Origin: Tritrichomonas musculus
Lineage: Eukaryota; Parabasalia; Tritrichomonadida; Tritrichomonadidae
Length of the DNA: 64,000 nt
Direction: 5' to 3'
NCBI GenBank assembly: GCA_039105265.1
Contig: JAPFFF010000030.1
Coordinates: 806,001-870,000 of the forward strand
The notes under the pieces were generated by a model. The model was not told the origin of the DNA, did not search any database, and was given only the letters and a program-made list of their open reading frames with translations. The first letter of the stretch is position 1; every line of letters begins with the position of its first letter. A program made the translations under genes and the position numbers. Shown here one piece after another: positions 9,844 through 19,435 of this stretch.

Positions 9844-12234
9844 ATTACTTTCTAATTAACTTTACTAATAAACTTTTTTATTTTTTACTTTTTTTTTTTT
9901 TTTTAAACTTTTTTTTGCTTTTTAAAATAAACTTTTTGAATGTTTTGATTGAACAGAGCTAGTCAAAAAAATCGGACTCAATCGAATCACTTGATTTTGA
10001 TAATTTATATAATATAAAGAAAGATGATCATTATTTTCATGTTTTTGGGTCATGAAATTCATCATACGACGATGAAAATGCATTGAAAAAAGTCAAAAAA
10101 GACTTTTTGAGATAAAAAAATGATTGTGAAGTTCAATTCATTTTTTTCAAAAAATAATAAAAAGTGAGATACATATTAAAAATCAAATATATGGAGTACA
10201 TACGCATTATTTAATGATAGATGGCGTTAAATTGCTTTCATCAAAATATACGACACCTTTTAGGGCCGATATTTGCTTTCAGTGAAATGATATTTGAATT
10301 GATTGTATTTCATGAAGCAGTCCATATCAAAGTGTGAAAAAGTGTTCAATGAATCCCAAAAGTCTCATACTTTCTATATTTTAAATATCTCATTTCGAAC
10401 AAAGTAAGTAAACTTTTTCTGATATTCATTCAATTCAATTCAAAAATAAAATTCTTTTTTATTTTCATGAATTTATTATATAATATCTTATTTTATATGT
10501 AATAATATTTGTTTAAAGATAAATAAATAAATTAGATCAAAAATTTCTGATTTTCATTAATGATAATTAACTTTACTGAAATGATGATAATTTCAAAGAT
10601 ACTAATAACTTGTTTTATCCATTTAAAATATAAAATATATCATTTTAAAATATCAATACTTTTAAATATTTATCATTTAAAAGGGATTTATTTATATATA
10701 TTTAGCTTATATTTTTTAGGAACATTTCTTTTTGTGTATGAGTCTGGTTTCCCTTGATAATGGAATGTTTTATCATTCACAGGTCGATGATCTAAATTCA
10801 AGTTGACAACGAGAGAGAATATCACCATCTGAATACTCCAAGAATATTCTTGTGAATTGACAAATTGAAAGATAATTGAAATATTTGATTAAGAAATTAA
10901 TTGAAATAATAAAAAGTGAGATACATATTAAAAGTTAAATATATTGAATATATACGCATTATTTATTGATTTATAACATTAGATTGTCTTCATTAAAACA
11001 TTCATTACTTTTTCATGCCGATATATGCATTCAGTGAAATGAAATGTCTTTATTTTTAAATGGTTTGGAGAAAAGTGAGTCTACCAAAAAAAAAAAAATA
11101 AAAATGCATTGAAAAAAGTCAAAAAAGACTTTTTGAGATAAAAAAATGATTGCAAAGTTCAGTTCATTTTTTTCAAAAAATAACAAAAAGTGAGATACAT
11201 ATTAAAAATCAAATATATGGAGTACATACGCATTATTTAATGATTGATGGGGTTAAATTGCTTTCATCAAAATTTACGACACCTTTTCGGGCTGATATTT
11301 GCTTTCAGTGAAAAGAAATTTGAATTGATTGTATTTCATGAAGCAGTCCATATCAAAGCGTGAAAAAGTGTTCATTGAATCCAAAAAGTCTCATATATTC
11401 TATATCTATAAAAATATCATTTCGAACGAAGTAATTCAATTTTTGAGAAGATATATTATCAAATATTGAATTCAACGAAATCATTTGATTTTGATAGGAT
11501 ATATAATATAAAGAATTATGATCATTATTTTCCAGTTTCTGTGCCATGATTTTCATCACATGTCGATAAAAATGAAAAGAAAAAAGTTATAAATGACTTG
11601 GTTTGAATTATAAATTGTTGTTAATTTCTCTCCATTTTATTATCAAATAATCAAGAGCGTCTATATATATTAAAAGTCAAACATGTTGAATATATACTTA
11701 TTATTAACAATCAAACTTTTTGAATAATTTGATTGATATTAGTTAGTTCAAAAAATTTAACACAATTAAATCACTTGATTTTATTGTATATTTTAAAGAA
11801 AGCTGATCAATATTGATAAACTTTAATTTCTAAAAAAGCTAGTCAAATATTTTTTTTTTTTTTTTTTTTTTTTGGTAGACTCACTTTTCTCCAAACCATT
11901 TAAAATAAAGACATTTCACATTTAATTGTTTTAAAGCATTGGTATGAACAGAAACGATTGAAACACTTCCATTTTATTATCCTTAATTGCGTTAATGCAT
12001 ATAAATTTATACTAACAGAGTATAATTTTAAAATCATGCATCTTTTATATATTGATATTGATCAAATAATGAGCATGTAAATCCAATAAAAAATATTTAT
12101 GTACAATATTACTCTTAAAATGAATGCAATAAAGATATTTGGATAAATAGGGCCATTTTTAATTTTTTTCTGGTTTTCAAAAAGTTAATTTTCCAATTTT
12201 GCAACAATTCAATTTAATCACTTTCAAAATCAAA
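9844..12234. repeat. Intergenic field of degenerate repeats
   Basis: No gene is credible in this 2.4-kb stretch. A block of about 335 bp at 10074-10410 recurs nearly unchanged at 11101-11430 (shared landmarks: GAAAAAAGTCAAAAAAGAC, AAAAGTGAGATACATATT, GGAGTACATACGCATTATT). A shorter diverged copy starts near 10905. Another motif family around ATCACTTGATTTTGAT is found near 9985, 11475 and 11775. An approximately 50-bp sequence ending in a poly(A) run (11041-11101) is repeated in opposite orientation at about 11850-11919. The field looks like remnants of a repeated family that duplicated locally. The 68-residue frame at 11353-11559 lies within repeat sequence and is not a convincing gene. Confidence 0.7.
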
Positions 12235-14487
12235 ATGAAAAAGCCATTTGGCATTGATATCGGCTCAACATATTCTAAAATAGCTATTTATAATGTACAA
12301 CGTGGACCTCGAATGGTTAAAGACAAATATGCCAGATCAGCAATACCTTCAATAGTCTCATATTCAGATAGAGATCATATTTTACAAGGAAGTAATGCTG
12401 AGACTTGTATTAAAAGAAATTCATCATCTACCATTTATGATACCAAAAGAATGATTGGTCAAAGGTATTCGTCAAATATCATCAATTCAATGAAAAACAA
12501 TTGGTCATTTAAAGTCGAGAAAGATGAAAAAGATGATGGAATATTAATTGATATTCCGACTCAGCATAAAAAATTGCGCCCGTATGAAGTAACAGCTGAA
12601 CTATTGAAGTATTTAATTACTATTGGTAATTATACATTGCCCAAAAAACTTCAAAATAGAAACGCAGTCATTACTGTTCCTGCTAATTTTTCTGAAGTTC
12701 AAAGAGAAGAAATTATAAAAGCAGCCGAATTGGCTGAAATTACTACTTTAAGATTGTTAAGTGAACCAACAGCAGTTGGTATTGCATGTGCATATATCTA
12801 CGATTTGTTTTCTGGAAACGATTCATCAACTGTTCTGATTTATGACTTTGGTGGCTATGCATTAAATGTTACTTTGTTAAAAGTAGACAAAAATAATCAA
12901 AAAAATAATTTTGTATTTATGATTAAGGCTTTTGAATGTGATACTCATTTAGGAGGACATGATTTCGATGAAGTTCTTTTAAATTATATAATTGAAAAAT
13001 TCAAATTAGATAAAAATAATCATAACTTGATGGAAACTGCAAGAAAGTCAATAATTAATGCAAAAATTGTCCTTTCAGTGCAAGAAAAAGCTCTTATTAT
13101 GATAGAATATAACGACGACGTAATATGTGATATGGTAATTACAAGAAATGACTTCGAAAAGATTTCTCAACATTTAATTCAAAGATGCCTTCTTCCAGTT
13201 CAGAGATTATTGAAAAACAACAATATTGAAAAAAGTGTAGTAGATAATATTATCTTATCAGGGGGGTCCAGTCGTTTACCTTTTGTAAACAAAATTCTCG
13301 CTGAATATTTTGAAAAAGAACCTTTTTGCGGAATAGATCCTCAAGAATCAGTAGCTTTAGGAGCATCAATTTTTGCATACAAAATTATGAACAATAAAAA
13401 TTCAATTGATGAAGATCGAAGAGATGATATTATTGAACAAAAGCAAGTAAATGATAATGATGAGATCAATAAACTGAAAGAAGAGAATACAGCATTAAAT
13501 TGTAAGGTTCAACAACTCGAAGAAAAAGTTAAAAAACTCAAAAATGAAAGCAAAACATATAAAAACTATTTTTGGTCAATGAAAGAGAAATCGAGTGAAC
13601 TCACATTCTATGATCAGAATGAATATGAAGATGTATCAATTATTGGAGAAGGTGCAACATCGAGTGTCAAAATTGTTCACAAAAAAGAAAAATATGCGAA
13701 GAAAGAACTTCTTTTATTTGACCACAAATCAATGCAGCGGTTTCTTGGAGAATGTGAAATTTTGTTCATACTTCGGCATCCATGTATCATCCGTGTATAT
13801 GGCTTCAATTATGGAGATGCGACACACAAACCTTCGATTATTTTGTCACTAGAGCCAAAATCACTTGAAACGGCGATCAAAAATAAAGAACTCAACTTTG
13901 AAGAAAAGAACAGAATCACTGTTGAACTTGTTCTTGGCATGCGTTACATTCATAGACACAGATTTATGCATCGGGATTTGAAGCCATTGAACATTCTTCT
14001 TAGCAAGAACAATCATGTTCGTATCACAGATTTTGGACTTGCAAAAGAAGAAGATCTTTCAACATCACAAACAAAAGGTGTTGGTACTCTTCTTTTCATG
14101 GCACCAGAACGTTTCAATACCGAAGAAGAAGAAGAAAATGGAACAAGATACACAAATAAAGTCGATGTTTACTCTTTTGGTATCATTCTTATTTTCATTG
14201 TAAATGATAAATATCCGACTTTTAACTTAAAAAAAGTAGTAACAGGTGCTCTTCCAAAGTTACCTGAAAATATTTCTAAATGGGTTCGCGAATTAATCAT
14301 CAGTTGCTTATCATTTGAACCAGGAAATCGTCCATCATTCGCAGAAATATTTGAAATTATGAAGAAGAATAACTTTGATTTGTTCAGTGACAACGATGAC
14401 CAAAAAAAACTAGTAAAACTAAAAACGAAGCAAAATATTGAAGCACGCATTATGAAGATTGAAGCATTCGAATTTCAACATCAATAA
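12235..14487 (+). CDS. Hsp70 ATPase domain fused to a protein kinase
   Basis: A 750-residue protein. Residues about 3-395 are an Hsp70-type nucleotide-binding domain: phosphate-1 loop FGIDIGSTYSKIAIY, the LLSEPTAVGIA segment, phosphate-2-like YDFGGYALNVTLL, LGGHDFDE, and the adenosine motif ILSGGSSRLPFVNKIL. There is no Hsp70 substrate-binding domain. A coiled coil follows (about 407-442), then a full kinase domain (about 462-705) with GEGATSSVK, HRDLKPLNIL, DFGLAKE and MAPERF. The kinase resembles that of the RCC1-kinase upstream, including the shared ECEILFILRHPCIIRVYG-like region. The frame is open 12 codons further 5', but only from a TTG; the ATG at 12235 starts exactly at the Hsp70 homology. 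A TCACTTT just upstream fits the trichomonad initiator consensus TCAYW. Confidence 0.92.
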   Translation: MKKPFGIDIGSTYSKIAIYNVQRGPRMVKDKYARSAIPSIVSYSDRDHILQGSNAETCIKRNSSSTIYDTKRMIGQRYSSNIINSMKNNWSFKVEKDEKDDGILIDIPTQHKKLRPYEVTAELLKYLITIGNYTLPKKLQNRNAVITVPANFSEVQREEIIKAAELAEITTLRLLSEPTAVGIACAYIYDLFSGNDSSTVLIYDFGGYALNVTLLKVDKNNQKNNFVFMIKAFECDTHLGGHDFDEVLLNYIIEKFKLDKNNHNLMETARKSIINAKIVLSVQEKALIMIEYNDDVICDMVITRNDFEKISQHLIQRCLLPVQRLLKNNNIEKSVVDNIILSGGSSRLPFVNKILAEYFEKEPFCGIDPQESVALGASIFAYKIMNNKNSIDEDRRDDIIEQKQVNDNDEINKLKEENTALNCKVQQLEEKVKKLKNESKTYKNYFWSMKEKSSELTFYDQNEYEDVSIIGEGATSSVKIVHKKEKYAKKELLLFDHKSMQRFLGECEILFILRHPCIIRVYGFNYGDATHKPSIILSLEPKSLETAIKNKELNFEEKNRITVELVLGMRYIHRHRFMHRDLKPLNILLSKNNHVRITDFGLAKEEDLSTSQTKGVGTLLFMAPERFNTEEEEENGTRYTNKVDVYSFGIILIFIVNDKYPTFNLKKVVTGALPKLPENISKWVRELIISCLSFEPGNRPSFAEIFEIMKKNNFDLFSDNDDQKKLVKLKTKQNIEARIMKIEAFEFQHQ

Positions 14488-14757
14488 TAATTAAAACTTC
14501 CCAATCAACTTTTTTTTTTTACATTTCTTATAATCTCAAATCCTGATCAATTTTTATGAATAAATAAAACATGAAATAAACATTAATAGTTAGATATTTA
14601 TGTAATATACTTACTATATACTAGTTTATTTTATATTACTGAAAACTTTAAAATTTATAATATTTTATTTGAAATCATTGAAAATGAATTTGAGAAAAAA
14701 GTTAGATTTAAAAAGATAATCTATTTTAAATTCAAAATTTATTTACCAAATACAATT
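14488..14757. other. AT-rich intergenic spacer between convergent genes
   Basis: This spacer lies between the 3' ends of the Hsp70-kinase gene and the actin remnant. It contains a poly(T) tract just after the kinase stop and ATAAATAAAACATGAAATAAA near 14558, either of which could serve in transcript ending. No reading frame or repeat was found. Confidence 0.4.
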
Positions 14758-15805
14758 TTAAAAGCATTTTTGATTGTACTCATCCTGAGTGATAATAACT
14801 CTATTTGGGAAATCAGGGAGTGATGCAAAAATAGATCCTCCAATCCAAGCACTATATTTACGTTCTTGTGGTGCGAATACTTTGGTTTTTATTGTTGGTG
14901 GTGCCAAGATATATATATTAATTTCTTTTTCAATACGTTCTGGCAATCCTTCAAACAATGTACATCCACCATAAAGAAAAATGTTTGAATAAAAATCTTT
15001 TCTGGCACCAATATTACACTTCATTATTGAATTGTATATCGTTTGGTCTATTCCATCTAATTCAAAACCATTCTTTAGTGGTTTGAAAAGAAGTTCTGGA
15101 CAACGGAAACGTTGATCATTTATTGTAATTACATTACCATCGGGAAGATTATATGTAATGTCACATTCAGATGAATGTTTAACTTTTTGGAGTTCAGAAT
15201 CATAATCAAGAGCAACATATGTACATTTTGCTTTAATATCACGAACTATTTCCAACATATTTGACTTTTAATATAACAATTTTCGCAGAGTATTTTTTGG
15301 AGCCTTTGCGTAAGATCTCGACCTGACATCAAACTTTTTCTGATAGCTTTGTTAATAACGCAGTTTTCGAATATCGGGACAACTTGGTTAGAACTGCCAT
15401 CTATTTCACACACAATTTCTGTTGTACGCCCTAGAGGGGATAGCGATAGAACACTTTGCATGCATACATAAAAAGATGGAACATCGAAAGTTTCGAACAA
15501 TATTTGAATCATTTTTTCACGGTTTCGACGGTTGTCTTTTGAAACCTCTGTTAAGAGAACAGGATGTTCAGCAGGATCTACACGAAGTTCATTATAAAAA
15601 GTGTGATACCAAATCTTTTCCATATAATCCCAGTCTGTGACCATACCACGTTCTATGGGATTCTTAAGAAAGAGAGCAAATGCTTTTACTAGAGCTTCAT
15701 CACCAATTAATGTGTCCTTGTTTTTACCACCATGAAATGGCGAACCGCACCTATAATGTCCGGCAATTGATGGAAATACAGAACGTGGAGCTTCAGCTCA
15801 AGCAA
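14758..15805 (-). pseudogene. Divergent actin pseudogene, 5' end missing
   Basis: Minus-strand sequence matches most of an actin-fold protein: KNPIERGMVTDWDYMEKIW, TFYNELRVDPAEHPVLLTE, ILFETFDVPSFYVCMQSVLS, then LYGGCTLFEGLPERIEKE and ERKYSAWIGGSIFASLPDF to the canonical C-terminus KCF. The reading frame shifts once near 15250, between the 15644-15246 and 15258-14758 parts. The homology continues upstream in another frame to about 15805 (SVFPSIAGHYRCGSPFHGG region), where it stops abruptly. The first 30 or so residues including the first ATP loop are absent. Sequence is strongly diverged from conventional actin, so it may have been an actin-related protein before decay. Confidence 0.8.
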
Positions 15806-15952
15806 AACCTTTATTGCACAGCCAGGAAGAAAATATGCTGCTTGGATTGAAGGATCAATTTTTGCATCAGATAGTACTTTCAAAAGCAAGCTCATAACAC
15901 ATGATGAATACAATGATTCAGGATCATCTTTTGTTCATCGAAAATACTCGTA
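15800..15952 (+). pseudogene. Actin C-terminal fragment in head-to-head orientation
   Basis: Plus-strand translation from about 15805 reads QPGRKYAAWIEGSIFASDS, then the KLITHDEYND segment, and ends SSFVHRKYS before a TAA at 15950-15952. This aligns with the last 48 or so residues of actin (ERKYSVWIGGSILASL...IVHRKCF). It abuts the 5' limit of the minus-strand actin remnant, so two actin pieces meet head to head with a breakpoint near 15800. The two copies differ at many residues, so this is not a simple recent inverted duplication. Confidence 0.75.
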
Positions 15953-16357
15953 AAATTACATTCGTTATTAAAAGAATATGGATTGTTTTAATAATTATTT
16001 ATATATAAATGGTGTATTTTGTATTTTACTCACAAGTGGGATAATTTTGTATATTTTGAGAATTGTAGATTATAAAATTGCTATCGAAACTCTTCATTTT
16101 CATGCAGAACTCACTCCTTTATTATATTCTCTTGGTTATCAACTTATTATTTGTCCAATGCAATATGCCTGCTTGGTAATGATATCTTTATTAGTCCATT
16201 TGTTACATCAAAAGAATATTTAACAAATTAATCTAAGAGGCCTTTCTAGTTAACTCCAACAAATGACAATCTCATTTTCATCAGAAGGAATTATTGAAGA
16301 AAATCGAGATGTCATCCTAAAAGTTCAAAATATCAACAAAACATCTGAACTAAAAGT
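15953..16357 (+). other. Intergenic; small frames and a possible gene fragment
   Basis: A frame at 15978-16223 encodes 81 hydrophobic residues (VFCILLTSGIILYILRIV) and is not recognised; it may be chance in AT-rich DNA. From 16263 a plus-strand frame starting MTISFSSEGIIEENRDVI reads on until it meets the foldback element at 16358. This looks like the start of a host gene interrupted by the element, since the same frame resumes briefly after it and then stops. Confidence 0.3.
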
Positions 16358-16657
16358 TTTGCAAGAGAGATTGTGCCTCAGCTTTTTGAGGGAACTAATT
16401 GAAAGAAAAATAGGAGAAAAATGGGGAATAATATTTTGAGAATATTTATGTAAATAAAAAAATTGATGCATCTTTTTATATTTTTACATAATTTTTACCG
16501 AGACTTACATCAAAAGGAAGGATCGGTTAAAATTTTGTAACATAAAAAGATGCATTTTTTTTAACATGAATAGTCTTAGTAAATATTATTCTACATTTTC
16601 TTCTTATTTTTTTCTATTAGTTCTCTCAAAAAGCTGAGGCACAATCTCTCTTGCAAT
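16358..16657. mobile_element. 300-bp foldback/MITE element flanked by 17-bp direct repeats
   Basis: The two halves are near-perfect inverted copies. The left end TTTGCAAGAGAGATTGTGCC and the inverse of the right end ATTGCAAGAGAGATTGTGCC continue to match through CTCAGCTTTTTGAG and about 75 bp in all. The inner parts (TGCATCTTTTTATATTTTTAC and its inverse) also pair, so the whole element can fold into one hairpin with a loop near 16505. The 17-bp sequence ACATCTGAACTAAAAGT flanks it exactly at 16341-16357 and 16658-16674. There is no coding capacity. A 17-bp duplication is longer than those of the common cut-and-paste families. Confidence 0.85.
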
Positions 16658-16674
16658 ACATCTGAACTAAAAGT

Positions 16675-17095
16675 AAATACTGATAGAACTGAATGAGTGG
16701 ATTGAAAGTACAATAGAAATAGAATAGTCAGTGTTAAGAGTGTTATAACAGAAATGTTGAGTATTTATAAGAAACATGAGGATGAATTCATATGTAATAG
16801 AAAACTACGATGAAAACACTTGGTAAAATAAAAATGATGGAAAGAAGAAGAGAAAAAAGAAACGAGAAGAAGAAAAAGCGAATAAAAAAGAAGATGCGAA
16901 AAATATATCAATATTTTGCTTTATTTTTTTTAAAAAAGATATTTGAGAATTGAGCATTAACAATTGTTTGGTATTAAAATTTATTCGATATAATGAATGA
17001 TTTATTTAAAAGTATAGGATAATTGTATAAGGCCAAATAGCAATTGAAATATTGATAAAAATAAAAAACAAAAATCATTTTTCTTTTATCTTTAC
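16675..17095. other. AT-rich intergenic region upstream of the LRR gene
   Basis: It contains a purine-rich tract (about 16835-16900, GAAAGAAGAAGAGAAAAAAG and similar) and AT-rich sequence. No gene or clear repeat was found. The last 60 bases before the ATG at 17096 are T-rich (TTTTTCTTTTATCTTTAC), which may be the promoter-proximal region. Confidence 0.35.
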
Positions 17096-18781
17096 ATGCT
17101 TGAGTCTCAAAATCAATTAGAGTCAGAACATCCTTTAACTGATAATCAGCTTTCTGACCAGAATGAAGATTCACAAATATTAATTCAAAAAAAATTGCAT
17201 ACTAAATTAATAAATATCATCAATGAGCAAAAATTAGTAATTGAAAAACTCGAAACCGAAATAAGTAAAGAAAAAGAGGAAAAGGAAAATTTACAACAGA
17301 TTATCAACCAAAAAGATTTACAAATTCAAAATCTAGGAAACAACAAGAGAAAACTTGAAGCGAAAATCATTAAACAATTCAGTAATCTACAAACAAATCT
17401 ACAATCCAATCTTAAAATAATTGACAAAATGGAAAAATTTGCGAAACAATTTTCAAACGAAGAAGAAGAAGAGAAGAAAGAAAACGAAAACGAAAACCAA
17501 GAAGAAAATAAGGAAGAAGAAGAAGAAATAAAAGAGAAAGAAGAAGAAGAAGAAAAAAATGAAAACGAAAACCATGAAGAAAATAAAGAAGAAGAAAAAA
17601 ATAAAGACAGTGCTTTGCTGTCTTTAAACGATGTTTCTCCTGATCAAGTCAAAATTAATATTTTCAATGAACTTTGTTTGAATTTACAGTTAATAGTCAT
17701 TTCAAAAATTTTTTCAGAAGTGGCAAATAATAGCATGACTTTGTACTTTATAAATATCACAAATCTGCTGATCTACCTGATGCAGTTCACTCCAGAAGAC
17801 TCGAAATGTCTCTCAATTTTAGCGAAAAACACCGACCAATTATTGATTGAATTAGAAAAAGAGGAAGAAGTGAACGTTCTTTATAATGTCACAGAACGGT
17901 TATTTTTATCAGATTCTCTTGAGTCATCTGAATTTATTCATCATTTGAATCAGTTCAAAAGCATTTCAATTGAAATGAAATATCCTTCAGAATTTTTCAA
18001 CCAAATATATTACAAAATTAAACGTCTTAAAAAAACGGTTATGACAAATCTTGACATGGCGGTTTTTATAACAGGCATAAAACGTTTAGGTGTTTTTTTC
18101 CGCAACGATAATAATATCAATATCGTTAGAATGGACTCGTCAGTAAAGGAAATTGAAAATGGATTTCTTTTGGGTGGAGCTTTTTACAATTGCAGATCAT
18201 TGAGAAAAGTGACAATTTCTTCATCAGTGAGTTACATTGGCGATAACATTTTCCGCAAGTGTAGAGCGCTGACTGATCTGACAATTCCTCCGTCTGTCGT
18301 GAGATTTGATTTTTGCCCATTCGAGGATTGCAGATCATTGGAGGAGGTCGATCTTCCATCTTCCGTAATTGAGATCGGTTTAGGCACTTTTGCATTTTGC
18401 CTTTCTTTGAAAAGCCCGAAAATTCCAAATTCAGTCATTGAGATTGGAATATCTGCTTTTCAAAGTTGCCGCTTTACGCATATAACAATTCCTTCTTCTG
18501 TTCGAATTCTTTGTTCTACCGCCTTTTTAGATTGCGAGCTTTTGGATGATGTCGAATTTGAGGATCATTCGTCTTTGAGAAAAATTGGCCAAAATGCTTT
18601 TAAAGGATGTAAATCATTGAAAAAAATCGAATTTCCTCCTTCTTTAGTTAAAATTGAGAGTGAAATTTTCAAAAATTGCCCTCAAATGGAGGAAGTTACA
18701 ATTTATTCTACTCTGTATGATATAGACAAAAATGCTTTCCCTCCAAATGTAAAAATAAATAAAATCTTTTTATACTATTAA
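17096..18781 (+). CDS. Coiled-coil / BspA-like leucine-rich repeat protein
   Basis: 561 residues. The N-terminus (1-120) is a coiled coil rich in Gln, Lys and Glu (LVIEKLETEISKEKEEKEN). Residues about 121-175 are almost pure Glu/Asn/Lys. A helical region of about 150 residues follows. From about residue 340 to the end there are seven BspA-type (LRR_5) repeats of about 23 residues with the pattern F.nCrSLk.v.IPSSV..IG..AF, e.g. NCRSLRKVTISSSVSYIG and CKSLKKIEFPPSLVKIES. BspA-like LRR proteins are a very large family in trichomonads, many surface-exposed. This one has no signal peptide or transmembrane segment, so a cytoplasmic role is more likely. Confidence 0.9.
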   Translation: MLESQNQLESEHPLTDNQLSDQNEDSQILIQKKLHTKLINIINEQKLVIEKLETEISKEKEEKENLQQIINQKDLQIQNLGNNKRKLEAKIIKQFSNLQTNLQSNLKIIDKMEKFAKQFSNEEEEEKKENENENQEENKEEEEEIKEKEEEEEKNENENHEENKEEEKNKDSALLSLNDVSPDQVKINIFNELCLNLQLIVISKIFSEVANNSMTLYFINITNLLIYLMQFTPEDSKCLSILAKNTDQLLIELEKEEEVNVLYNVTERLFLSDSLESSEFIHHLNQFKSISIEMKYPSEFFNQIYYKIKRLKKTVMTNLDMAVFITGIKRLGVFFRNDNNINIVRMDSSVKEIENGFLLGGAFYNCRSLRKVTISSSVSYIGDNIFRKCRALTDLTIPPSVVRFDFCPFEDCRSLEEVDLPSSVIEIGLGTFAFCLSLKSPKIPNSVIEIGISAFQSCRFTHITIPSSVRILCSTAFLDCELLDDVEFEDHSSLRKIGQNAFKGCKSLKKIEFPPSLVKIESEIFKNCPQMEEVTIYSTLYDIDKNAFPPNVKINKIFLYY

Positions 18782-18829
18782 TAATTTATGACTAAATGAT
18801 TTCAATTCATTTTTGTTTATCAAAATTGA

Positions 18830-19153
18830 ATGCAAAATGATTATTCATTATTAACAGATGAATTAATACAATATATTCCAAAAAATATGCAAAAAGAAAG
18901 AATATTGTTACTTCAACAGCAAATACTTTCTGAAAATAGTTTCGAGTACCAGAGATTAGAATTCGAAATTCAAAAAGAAAGAGAAATGAGACTAAAATCA
19001 ATGATCAAAGACGGTCATGAACTCTCTCCTCATAAAGTAGATAAAATGAACCAAAAGTATTTAATACAAATTCTAAAAAGTGCGTCAGATGATTTATCTA
19101 TCCAAGTAATGAAGAGTGCCTCTACTGGAATTTATAATTTATTTAAAAAATAG
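18830..19153 (+). CDS. Small hypothetical helical protein
   Basis: An intact 107-residue frame, 48 bp after the LRR gene and on the same strand. It is predicted to be almost entirely helical and highly charged (FEIQKEREMRLKSMIKDG), ending in MKSASTGIYNLFKK. No family is recognised and there are no membrane segments. Codon content looks protein-like, and the short spacing may mean it shares control with the LRR gene. It could also be a displaced remnant. Confidence 0.5.
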   Translation: MQNDYSLLTDELIQYIPKNMQKERILLLQQQILSENSFEYQRLEFEIQKEREMRLKSMIKDGHELSPHKVDKMNQKYLIQILKSASDDLSIQVMKSASTGIYNLFKK

Positions 19154-19199
19154 AAGTACAGAGACATCAGATAATGGTTATTAATTATAGCTTATAATA

Positions 19200-19400
19200 A
19201 ATGTTTTAATCTATAAGAGATATTAGATGAAAAAGATGAGAATAGATAGGATTGAATAAAAAATATACCAATAAGTGATATTAGATGAAGAAAATTAGAA
19301 TAATTAAGATTATAAAAATATACCAATAAGAGATATTAGATAAGAATAAATGTAATATATGATATAAAAGAATTTAGATGAAAGGAATTATAAAATAATA
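19200..19400. repeat. Degenerate tandem repeat downstream of the small gene
   Basis: The phrase ATACCAATAAG(A/T)GATATTAGAT recurs near 19265 and 19320, with a similar AAGAGATATTAGATGAAAA at about 19216. This gives roughly three units of 50-60 bp built from GATATTAGAT, GAAAA.TTAGAATA and AATATACC. The repeat is non-coding and lies between convergent genes. Confidence 0.65.
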
Positions 19401-19435
19401 ATAAAAATGCAAAGTTTATTTCTAAAAAATTATAA

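Noticed and set aside
10560-10757. 65-residue frame in the repeat field
   Set aside because: AT-rich chance frame with only hydrophobic and Lys/Asn/Tyr residues, no start context or domain.
11353-11559. 68-residue frame in the second copy of the 335-bp repeat
   Set aside because: Coincides with repeat sequence; the other copy does not preserve it as a gene.
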